Shown here: positions 1 through 7,113 of the stretch, in pieces
Numbering within the stretch: the first letter of the stretch is position 1
Layout of the letters: every line of letters starts with the position of its first letter
DNA from: Pseudotabrizicola sp.
Lineage (GTDB): Bacteria; Pseudomonadota; Alphaproteobacteria; Rhodobacterales; Rhodobacteraceae
Direction of reading: 5' to 3'
Assembly: GCF_030684215.1 (NCBI RefSeq)
Contig: NZ_JAUXOV010000074.1
Coordinates: 62,001 to 126,000, forward strand
Length of the DNA stretch: 64,000 nt
Position numbers and translations under genes: made by a program
Notes under the pieces: model-generated
Seen by the model: the letters and a program-made list of their open reading frames with translations, nothing else
Databases searched by the model: none
What the model was told of the DNA's origin: nothing

Positions 1-767
1 TGCGCGATCAACCCAGCAAGGCGCACAGATTCTTCGGCAAACTCCACCGATCTTTGTTCAACATCCCCGGCCGAAGCCGTCAGCGCCCGCATCCGGCTAA
101 GGATCTGGTTTCCCTCGGCAAAGGCGGCATCAACCAGCGGACCTTGGGTGGTAATCTGCGCTTCCAGCCCGGCCAGTTCGTCCGCCTTCTGGATCAGCAC
201 CCGAAACACCGCGCCACGTCCGGCGGTGCCGGACAGGTTGCCCGTGGCCTCTTGCGCGGAAAGATCCTGAAAACTCTGCCGGGTGCGCGCGACATCAAGG
301 CCCAGACCTTGCGCCGCAACCGTAACCCTGTTGGCCTGTTCTAACCCGATCTGGTATTGCTGCACGGTCTTGGCCAAATGCTGTTCAACCGCCGCCGACC
401 CGGCCAATGCTGCCGCGTTCAGCCAGCTGGACATCGCAATAATCGCAACCGACCCCAGAGCCATCGACAAAAACAACCCAAGACGTGAAGCTGCACTGCG
501 CATCGCAGGCAACAGCCGGATCAGATAGCTCCAGAACACAAAAATCGCGACCGACACGGCCAGCGAATAGGCGATGGCGGCAAAAAAGCTCATCGCGCCG
601 CTGTCATTCAAAAGCGATGAAACGCCCAGATAGGTGTAAATCCCGGATGCCACCGACAAGACGCCCAGCGCCATCGGGGTAAAGGTTTCCAGCGCCGTCA
701 GATGGCCCTCGATCTCGCGAGCTGATTGCAGGCCGCGCGTCTCGGCGGCGGTGGGGGGCTGGGTCAT
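1..767 (-). CDS. Multi-pass membrane protein with coiled-coil-like C-terminal part (3' end cut by window edge)
   Basis: An open minus-strand frame runs from an ATG at 767 to the window edge without a stop, giving 255 visible residues; the C-terminus lies outside the window. I see three hydrophobic segments at about residues 35-55, 62-82 and 100-122. They are followed by a long polar, Gln/Glu/Ala-rich stretch that looks helical or coiled-coil. I do not recognise a named family. The start overlaps the stop of a 40-codon reading frame just upstream (ATGA overlap), which suggests translational coupling. No functional claim is made beyond a membrane location. Confidence 0.8.
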   Translation of the reverse strand, partial: MTQPPTAAETRGLQSAREIEGHLTALETFTPMALGVLSVASGIYTYLGVSSLLNDSGAMSFFAAIAYSLAVSVAIFVFWSYLIRLLPAMRSAASRLGLFLSMALGSVAIIAMSSWLNAAALAGSAAVEQHLAKTVQQYQIGLEQANRVTVAAQGLGLDVARTRQSFQDLSAQEATGNLSGTAGRGAVFRVLIQKADELAGLEAQITTQGPLVDAAFAEGNQILSRMRALTASAGDVEQRSVEFAEESVRLAGLIA

Positions 768-886
768 TCGGCTGCGGTTCCTTTTGTACGGCCGGAAGCC
801 GGAAGGCGGACCAGCGCAAGATAGGCGCTGGCAGGCCCCGAACCAAATGCCAACACCGTGAACGTGCTTTGCCCTTTGGCGCGCAT
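764..886 (-). CDS. Possible 40-residue single-TM micro-protein upstream of the membrane protein
   Basis: This small minus-strand reading frame (ATG at 886) has one hydrophobic stretch of about 20 residues followed by a basic tail. Its stop codon overlaps the start of the next gene in an ATGA arrangement. It fills much of the otherwise empty gap before the divergent gene at 984. A purine-rich GGGTCAGGG lies upstream, rather far from the start. The overlap and the hydrophobic segment are the only support, so it could be a chance open frame. Confidence 0.3.
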   Translation of the reverse strand: MRAKGQSTFTVLAFGSGPASAYLALVRLPASGRTKGTAAE

Positions 887-983
887 TGGGTGGAACCCTG
901 ACCCGGCCCAGGCGTTGACAAAACGACGGTGTACGGTGCCGCAACTGCGCGCGCCCATCCCAAATTCACATATGAGGTAATCC

Positions 984-1442
984 ATGTCGGTTGAGAAATT
1001 CTGGAAAGAACTGGAGGGCGTCCGGTCCTCGATGCTGGCCATTGGCAGCGCCCGCCATGTACCGATGGCACCCTATGCAAAGCAAGATGACCGCGCGATC
1101 TGGTTTATCACCGCGCAGGGCACCGCTCTAGTAGAGGCGGTCACGCGCGGCGAGACCGAGGCATCGCTGATCGTGACAGGCGACAGCAACATCCACGCCC
1201 GCATCGAGGGCAGCGCCGCCATTGTTGCGGACCGCGCCAAGCTGGAAGAGCTGTGGAACCCGGTCGCAAGCAGCTGGTTTGACGGGATCGACGACCCCGA
1301 TATCCGTCTGGTCAAACTGACCCCATCGGCGGCCGAGGTCTGGCTGACCTCGGGCGCGCTTGGTTTTGCGTTTGAATTGGTCAAATCCAAGGTCACTGGC
1401 GAGCAACCAGATATGGGCGAGCATTTCAGTCTGGCATTCTGA
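984..1442 (+). CDS. Pyridoxamine 5'-phosphate oxidase-fold (general stress protein 26-like) protein
   Basis: The 152-residue protein matches the small flavin-binding split-barrel proteins of the PNPOx-like family (general stress protein 26 type). The visible pattern is an N-terminal helix with SVEKFWKEL, a strand pair around MAPYAKQDDRAIWFITAQGT, and a C-terminal region around VKLTPSAAEVWL, which is typical of this group. Such proteins bind flavin or another cofactor; the substrate is usually unknown and they are often stress-linked. GAGGT lies upstream of the ATG. A strong intrinsic terminator follows the stop, so it is probably monocistronic. Confidence 0.8.
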   Translation: MSVEKFWKELEGVRSSMLAIGSARHVPMAPYAKQDDRAIWFITAQGTALVEAVTRGETEASLIVTGDSNIHARIEGSAAIVADRAKLEELWNPVASSWFDGIDDPDIRLVKLTPSAAEVWLTSGALGFAFELVKSKVTGEQPDMGEHFSLAF

Positions 1443-1467
1443 ACCGCTTCAAACCCGAAATGAGAAA

Positions 1468-1496
1468 AACCCGGACATGCCTGTCCGGGTTTTTTT
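1468..1496 (+). terminator. Intrinsic terminator after the PNPOx-fold gene
   Basis: A 9-bp stem, ACCCGGACA pairing with TGTCCGGGT around a TGCC loop, is followed directly by seven T residues. It begins 26 nt after the stop codon at 1442. Confidence 0.92.
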
Positions 1497-1575
1497 GTTG
1501 GCACCAGCTTTCTGCACGCGCCAGAGTGGTCGAACTACCCTTTGCGCCACGCCCTGCCCGCGATAGACTGTCATC

Positions 1576-1794
1576 ATGACCACCCGCCCCGCCAAACATT
1601 CGCTGACCCTGCACGGCCACCGCACCAGCGTTTCGCTGGAGCCAAGTTTCTGGGACGCGTTTCGCAGCATCGCCACCGAACAGGGCGAGACGGTAAACGC
1701 CCTTGCCGCGCGCATCGACGCGGGCCGTGAGGGCGATGAAGGACTGGCCTCGGCAATCCGGGTGTTTGTCTTGCAGCATTATCGCAGCAAATAG
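1576..1794 (+). CDS. Ribbon-helix-helix domain protein
   Basis: The 72-residue protein has the pattern of the alphaproteobacterial RHH_4-type ribbon-helix-helix family: a beta strand (HRTSVSLEPSFWDAF) followed by two helices (RSIATEQGETVNALAARID and the C-terminal LASAIRVFVLQHY). Such proteins are small, putatively DNA-binding dimers with mostly unknown targets. A terminator isolates it from the preceding gene. purQ starts 84 bp downstream on the same strand, so co-transcription is possible but not shown. Confidence 0.75.
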   Translation: MTTRPAKHSLTLHGHRTSVSLEPSFWDAFRSIATEQGETVNALAARIDAGREGDEGLASAIRVFVLQHYRSK

Positions 1795-1878
1795 GCCAAT
1801 CGCGCACTGGAAGCGGCCAGCGGCTTGCGCTATGGGCAAGTCACCCAACCATCAGGGCCAACCAGCAGGGAGAGTCCC

Positions 1879-2547
1879 ATGAAAGCCGCTGTAATCACCT
1901 TTCCCGGTTCAAACTGCGACCGCGATCTGGCTTCGGCCTTCGAGCAGGCAGGCTTTCAGGTGGCACGGGTCTGGCACAAGGATACAGACCTGCCGCATGG
2001 CGTGGACGTGGTCGGTGTGCCGGGCGGGTTTTCCTTTGGCGATTACCTGCGCTGCGGGGCGATTGCGGCGCAATCCCCGATCGCGGCGGCGGTCAAGGCC
2101 CATGCCACCCGCGGCGGTCATGTGCTTGGCATCTGCAACGGCTTTCAGGTGCTGACCGAAATGGGCCTTCTGCCCGGTGTGCTGATGCGCAATGCGGGGC
2201 TGAAGTTTGCCTGCAAACGTGTTGCCTTGCGTGTGGCAACCACCGACAGCCCCTATACCAACACCTATGGCCGCGGACAGGAGATCGAGATCCCGATCGC
2301 GCATCACGACGGCAATTACACGATTGACACCGAAGGTCTGGCCCGGCTGCAAGGCGAAGACCGGATCGCCTTCACCTATGCGCAAAACCCCAATGGCTCG
2401 ATGGCGGATATCGCGGGCGTGCTGTCTGAGAACCGTCGCGTGCTTGGCATGATGCCTCATCCCGAACGTGCATGTGAGCCGGTTCACGGCGGCACGGATG
2501 GCGCCGGAATGTTCCGGTCGCTAATGGGCGGGATGGCGCTTGCCTGA
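1879..2547 (+). CDS. purQ: Phosphoribosylformylglycinamidine synthase subunit PurQ (glutaminase)
   Basis: PurQ is the glutamine amidotransferase subunit that supplies ammonia to PurL in the fourth step of purine synthesis; with PurS and PurL it forms the FGAM synthase complex. The protein has 222 residues, normal for PurQ. It begins [17 protein letters not shown], has the nucleophile-elbow Cys in GICNGFQ, and ends with the MMPHPER catalytic His/Glu segment. I chose the ATG at 1879 because the preceding purine-rich AGGGAGAG is well placed and the protein begins canonically there. It is separated from purS and purC, which lie 11 kb away on the other strand. Confidence 0.96.
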   Translation: MKAAVITFPGSNCDRDLASAFEQAGFQVARVWHKDTDLPHGVDVVGVPGGFSFGDYLRCGAIAAQSPIAAAVKAHATRGGHVLGICNGFQVLTEMGLLPGVLMRNAGLKFACKRVALRVATTDSPYTNTYGRGQEIEIPIAHHDGNYTIDTEGLARLQGEDRIAFTYAQNPNGSMADIAGVLSENRRVLGMMPHPERACEPVHGGTDGAGMFRSLMGGMALA

Positions 2548-2594
2548 CCGACCCCGGCTTGAGGCGGCAGTGGCCACAGCCTAGAGTCGCGCCC

Positions 2595-4364
2595 ATGGCA
2601 GAGACAAGGCCCCCTTACGACCAAGGCGATGATGCGCAGGGCATTTCCTGGCGCGTAAAACTGGTTATTGCGCTAATGGTTGTGCTGGCGGTCGGTGTGG
2701 TGCTGGTCACAAACCGCTGGCTGACCGAGCGATTCTCGGAAACCACCCGCAACCGGGCCGATCTGCGGCTGGCACTGTATTCGGGCAATATGATTTCCGA
2801 ATTGCAGCGAACTTCGGTCGTGCCGCTCTTGCTGTCCACCGATCCCGCCTTTGGTGAGGCCCTGCGCAGCGGCAATTTTTCGCAGACCTCGCAACGGCTG
2901 ATCAAGGTGCAGTCCGAAATCGGCGTGGCCTCGATCATGATCATGGACCGCGATGGCCGCGTGGTCGGGGCGACCAATCGCAATCTGCTCGGCACGCTTT
3001 ACCGCACCGAAAGTTTTTACGTCGACGCTCTGCGCGCCAAGGACACGATCTTTACCGCCGCCCGTCGTGGCACGGCGGGGTTTGATTTCACCTATTCCCG
3101 GTCGATCATCATTGATGGCCGCCCGGTGGGCGTGATCGCGGTGGCCGTCGACCTGTTGAAATACGAACGCGCCTGGGCAGGGTTTCAGGATGCGGTGCTG
3201 GTGACCGACAGCGAAGGCACGGTCATTCTGGCGACAGAACCGCGCTGGCGCGGCCTGCCGTTGGCAGATGCGCTTGCCGTTCGCGAAGAACGATCAGCAA
3301 TCGGGCGCGCCTTGCAGGCCACCGCAGACTGGGCGCAGAACCCGCCCGATGCTTATCTGGCCGGGCAAGCCGTGATGAAGACCGAAGCGCGCGTGCCATT
3401 TCGCGGTTGGCGCATGGTCACCTTTACAGCCTACGATTCGGTGCGTGAGCGGGTGAATGGCGTGCTGGCGCTTGAAATCATGGGCTTTGCCATCCTGCTG
3501 GCGCTGACCTTCTATGCGCTGTCGCGCAAGGCATGGTCGCAAAGCATGAGCTTTCAGCGCGAGTCGGCGGAACTGCGGCTGCTGAATGCGCGGCTGCAAC
3601 GCGAGATTGCAGAACGCGAAAAGGTGCAGAAAGATTTGGCGGTGGCCGAACTTACGCTGGCACAATCGTCCAAACTGGCGGCTTTGGGCGAGATGTCGGC
3701 GGCGGTCAGCCATGAGTTGAACCAGCCCTTGGCGGCTATGAAAACCTATCTGGCGGGGGCGCGGCTGCTGTTACAACGCCGCCGTCCCGAAGAAGCCTTG
3801 TCGTCGTTCCAGCGCATCGATGATCTGATCGAACGGATGGGCGCGATCACCCGGCAGCTGAAATCCTATGCCCGCAAGGGTGGCGAGGCGTTTGAACCCG
3901 TCGATCTGCGTCAGGCGCTCAGCTCTGCCCTGTCGATGATGGAACCGCAGCTCAAGGCGCGCGTGGTCAAGATCACCCGCACCCTGCCCCGCCAACCCGT
4001 GATGGTGATGGCCGACCGCATCCGGCTGGAACAGGTGATCATCAACCTGCTGCGCAATGCGCTGGACGCGACCAAAGATCGCTCTGGCCCGCAGATCGAC
4101 CTGATCCTCAGCCAAGGCGACACTGCCATGCTGCTGGTGCGCGACAATGGCCACGGGATTGCCGATCTGGATAACCTGTTCGAGCCTTTCTACACAACCA
4201 AGAAACCCGGCGAAGGCGTGGGCCTTGGCCTTGCGATCTCTAGCGGGATCGTCGGCGATCTGGGCGGTCGCCTGACTGCACGCAATGCGACAGGCGGCGG
4301 CGCAGTCTTTGAAATGCAATTGCCCCTGATGGGGCCAGCGAAAGAGCAGGAAGCTGCGGAATGA
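2595..4364 (+). CDS. DctB-like sensor histidine kinase
   Basis: A membrane sensor kinase of 589 residues. TM1 lies at about 21-43 and TM2 at about 288-310, bracketing a periplasmic PDC/Cache-like sensor domain as in C4-dicarboxylate sensor DctB. After TM2 comes a coiled-coil linker and then the H-box with His373 in SAAVSHELNQPLA. The N-box (NLLRNALDA), G1 (DNGHGI), F (FEPFYTTK) and G2 (GEGVGLGLAI) boxes follow in order. The ATG at 2595 is preferred over a TTG 36 nt upstream. The partner regulator follows 7 nt downstream. No dicarboxylate transporter is nearby, so the true ligand is unknown. Confidence 0.88.
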   Translation: MAETRPPYDQGDDAQGISWRVKLVIALMVVLAVGVVLVTNRWLTERFSETTRNRADLRLALYSGNMISELQRTSVVPLLLSTDPAFGEALRSGNFSQTSQRLIKVQSEIGVASIMIMDRDGRVVGATNRNLLGTLYRTESFYVDALRAKDTIFTAARRGTAGFDFTYSRSIIIDGRPVGVIAVAVDLLKYERAWAGFQDAVLVTDSEGTVILATEPRWRGLPLADALAVREERSAIGRALQATADWAQNPPDAYLAGQAVMKTEARVPFRGWRMVTFTAYDSVRERVNGVLALEIMGFAILLALTFYALSRKAWSQSMSFQRESAELRLLNARLQREIAEREKVQKDLAVAELTLAQSSKLAALGEMSAAVSHELNQPLAAMKTYLAGARLLLQRRRPEEALSSFQRIDDLIERMGAITRQLKSYARKGGEAFEPVDLRQALSSALSMMEPQLKARVVKITRTLPRQPVMVMADRIRLEQVIINLLRNALDATKDRSGPQIDLILSQGDTAMLLVRDNGHGIADLDNLFEPFYTTKKPGEGVGLGLAISSGIVGDLGGRLTARNATGGGAVFEMQLPLMGPAKEQEAAE

Positions 4365-4371
4365 GGTATTC

Positions 4372-5700
4372 ATGTCGCGCGCAATGAAAGTGGCCATCGT
4401 CGATGACGAGGCCGATATGCGTCAATCCATCAGTCAGTGGCTGGCCTTGTCAGGCTTTGACACCGAAACCTATGCCAGTGCTGAAGACGCGCTCAAAGGC
4501 ATCGGCGCTGATTTCGCGGGCGTTGTGGTCAGCGATATCAAGATGCCGGGCATGGATGGGATGGCGTTTCTGAAACGCCTGATGAGCATGGATTCGGGTC
4601 TGCCTGTCATCATGATCACGGGGCACGGCGATGTGCCGATGGCGGTCGAGGCGATGCGGGTCGGGGCCTATGATTTTCTGGAAAAACCGTTCAACCCTGA
4701 CCGGATGACCGAACTTGCCAAGAAGGCCACGCAGGCGCGCCGGATGACGTTGGACAACCGAGCGCTGCGCCGCGAATTGTCAGATGGCACAATCCTGATG
4801 AAAAAGCTGATCGGCGGCAGCCCGGTGATGGAGCGTTTGCGCGAAGATATCCTCGATCTGGGGCAGGCCGACAGCCATGTTCTGATTGACGGCGAAACCG
4901 GCACCGGCAAAACGCTGGTCGCCCACGCGTTGCATGCCGTGGGGCCGCGCGCGTCAAAGAAGTTTGTCACCATTTCTTGCGCAGCATGGTCCGAAGACCA
5001 GCTTGCCGCCAAGCTGTTCGGCCCCGCCGAAGATGGCGCGATTGCGCTGGTCGAAGAAGCCCGTGGCGGGACGCTGTGTCTGGAAGATGTCGAGGCGCTG
5101 AGCCATTCGCTGCAAGCCCGGCTGCTGACCGTGATCAACGAGTCTGGCACGCCGCCGGAAACCCGGATCATCGCAATCTGCAACGAACATGTGGCCGATA
5201 AAACGCTCGAAGATATTCTGCGTGCCGATCTGTTCTACCGCCTTGGCGCCATGACCATCCTGTGCCCGCCGCTGCGCTCGCGCGGCGAAGATATTCTGAC
5301 CCTGTTCACCCGGATGTCGGAACAGTTCGCCGAAGAATACGGCTGCGACGCGCCGCAAGTCACCGCGCAAGAGGCGGCGCAACTGTTGCAAGCCCCATGG
5401 CCCGGCAATGTGCGCCAGCTGGTCAACATCGCCGAACGTGCGGTCTTGCAAAACCGGCGCGGGTCGGGGTCCATCGCCAGCCTGTTGATGGCCGACAACG
5501 AGGCATCTGGCCCCGCGATGACCACCGAAGGCAAGCCCCTGAAAGAATATGTCGAAAGCTTTGAGAAAATGCTGATCGACAACACCATGCGCCGCCACAA
5601 GGGCAGCATCGTCGCGGTTATGGATGAGTTGTGCCTGCCGCGCCGCACACTGAACGAGAAGATGGCGAAATACGGGTTGCAGCGGCAGGATTACACCTGA
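4372..5700 (+). CDS. DctD-like NtrC-family response regulator lacking the GAFTGA motif
   Basis: A 442-residue NtrC-type regulator. It has a receiver domain (Asp-Asp at 11-12, phospho-acceptor Asp55 in VVSDIKMPG, Lys in LEKPF), a central AAA+ domain with Walker A GETGTGKT at 174-181, RADLFYRL and PWPGNVRQL, and a C-terminal Fis-type helix-turn-helix. The sigma-54-contacting GAFTGA loop is absent: after KLFG the sequence is PAEDGAIALVEE. The Walker B region reads GGTLCLEDV, with the acidic pair in altered order. Such changes suggest activation or repression without sigma-54, as known for Rhodobacter capsulatus NtrC. It forms an operon with the upstream kinase. Confidence 0.9.
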   Translation: MSRAMKVAIVDDEADMRQSISQWLALSGFDTETYASAEDALKGIGADFAGVVVSDIKMPGMDGMAFLKRLMSMDSGLPVIMITGHGDVPMAVEAMRVGAYDFLEKPFNPDRMTELAKKATQARRMTLDNRALRRELSDGTILMKKLIGGSPVMERLREDILDLGQADSHVLIDGETGTGKTLVAHALHAVGPRASKKFVTISCAAWSEDQLAAKLFGPAEDGAIALVEEARGGTLCLEDVEALSHSLQARLLTVINESGTPPETRIIAICNEHVADKTLEDILRADLFYRLGAMTILCPPLRSRGEDILTLFTRMSEQFAEEYGCDAPQVTAQEAAQLLQAPWPGNVRQLVNIAERAVLQNRRGSGSIASLLMADNEASGPAMTTEGKPLKEYVESFEKMLIDNTMRRHKGSIVAVMDELCLPRRTLNEKMAKYGLQRQDYT

Positions 5701-5765
5701 CCCCGTCGCGATACTGTTACACTGCCGGGGGTAAGCACGGGGGAAATCCCCGAAAGGTGCCTGCC

Positions 5766-6671
5766 GTGAACACCCCCGCGCAAGACTGGCTTAAGGCTGA
5801 ACTGGCCGACACCTTTGACGAAGACTTTGAGCTTGAGCTGGAAGACGCCCAGCTTTCCTTGGAAATCGCGCGAATCTACAAGGAAAAGCACCCTCAGACG
5901 ATTGATCGCACCCAATACTTCCACGCCCTGATCCGCATGCAGTCAGAGCTGATCAAGCTACAGGATTGGGTGCAATATCACCGCAAAAAGGTCGTGGTGA
6001 TCTTTGAGGGTCGCGACAGCGCCGGTAAAGGCGGCGTGATCAAGCGCCTGACCCAGCGGCTCAATCCGCGCGTGGTGCGCGCAGTGGCCCTGCCCGCCCC
6101 ATCAGACCGCGAAAAGTCGCAATGGTATTTCCAGCGCTATGTACCCCATCTGCCTGCGGGCGGCGAGATCGTGCTGTTTGACCGCAGTTGGTATAACCGC
6201 GCCGGGGTGGAGCGTGTGATGGGCTTTGCCAGCGATGATCAGGTAGAGCAGTTCTTTCACGACGTGCCAGAATTTGAACGCATGCTGGTGCGGTCGGGGA
6301 TCACAGTCATCAAATACTGGTTTTCGATCACCGATGAGGAACAGCAGATGCGCTTTTTGATGCGCATCCATGACCCGATGAAGCAGTGGAAACTGTCGCC
6401 TATGGATCTGCAAAGCCGGATCAGATGGGAACACTATACCAAGGCCAAAGAGGAAATGATGGCACGCACCAACATTCCCGAAGCCCCATGGTATATTGTG
6501 GAAGGCAACGACAAAAAGCGGGCGCGGCTGAATTGTATCGACCATTTGCTGGGTCTGATCCCTTACGAGCCGGTCCCGCACGAAGACATCAGCCTGCCCG
6601 AACGCGTGTTCAACCCTGACTACGAACGCGCCGTCCTGCCGCCTGAACTTTACGTTCCGGCCAAATACTAG
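5766..6671 (+). CDS. ppk2: Polyphosphate kinase 2
   Basis: PPK2 enzymes transfer phosphate between polyphosphate and nucleoside di- or monophosphates in the cytoplasm. The 301-residue protein has the PPK2 Walker A FEGRDSAGKGG and the lid/Walker B segment FDRSWYNRAGVERVMGF. Further conserved PPK2 signatures are KYWFSI, HDPMKQWKLSPMD and AKEEM. The single-domain length fits class I PPK2. I chose the GTG at 5766 because AAAGG lies about 10 nt upstream and the protein begins there as in relatives. It lies 65 bp after the response regulator. Confidence 0.93.
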   Translation: MNTPAQDWLKAELADTFDEDFELELEDAQLSLEIARIYKEKHPQTIDRTQYFHALIRMQSELIKLQDWVQYHRKKVVVIFEGRDSAGKGGVIKRLTQRLNPRVVRAVALPAPSDREKSQWYFQRYVPHLPAGGEIVLFDRSWYNRAGVERVMGFASDDQVEQFFHDVPEFERMLVRSGITVIKYWFSITDEEQQMRFLMRIHDPMKQWKLSPMDLQSRIRWEHYTKAKEEMMARTNIPEAPWYIVEGNDKKRARLNCIDHLLGLIPYEPVPHEDISLPERVFNPDYERAVLPPELYVPAKY

Positions 6672-7113
6672 ACCGCGACTTCGGCACAAGACCCGGCTTC
6701 TTTGCGTCAAACACGCAACGGCCCGGCAAAAATTGCCCATTGCCCTTGGTCTTGCTTTGCCGCTAGGGTTGGCGAGCTTGGGGATAACCTATGCACAGAA
6801 TTCTCTGCCTGCCATGGCCGACGCGATGAAACGCGACGCACTGGCGAGCAGCCGGATCGGCCGCAAGGCTGTTGTCATTGCCCGTATGTCTTTGGATCAT
6901 CGGGCTTTTTTGAAGGTGGGGGGCGCCAGACGCCCCTCAGACGTGAACCGCGATGACGTGCGCGACAAAGACGATAGACGGCGTGGGATGCCCAACGGGC
7001 ATTCCGCTGTCATGCGTTACGCGCGCCTCCGCCCGAACAAGACGCCTTATCCCGTACCAATGCCCCTCTGGTCCGCCAGAGGGTTTGGTGCGTCTAGGGC
7101 GCAATGGAACAAA
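6672..7113 (+). promoter_or_regulatory. Long structured 5' leader of rne
   Basis: This 442-bp stretch between ppk2 and rne contains no convincing gene. It holds three clear hairpins: 6920-6936 (GGGGCG / CGCCCC), 6986-7004 (8-9 bp, AAC loop) and 7064-7083 (CCCTCTGG, TCCG loop, CCAGAGGG). The last ends 30 nt before the RNase E start codon. In enterobacteria the rne leader mediates autoregulation through RNase E cleavage. A similar role here is inference; a frame open through the leader lacks protein-like composition and I did not call it. Confidence 0.5.

Noticed and set aside
6733-7113. N-terminal extension of RNase E
   Set aside because: The frame is open, but RNase E proteins start at the MAKKMLIDA motif and the upstream part is hairpin-rich leader without protein-like composition.
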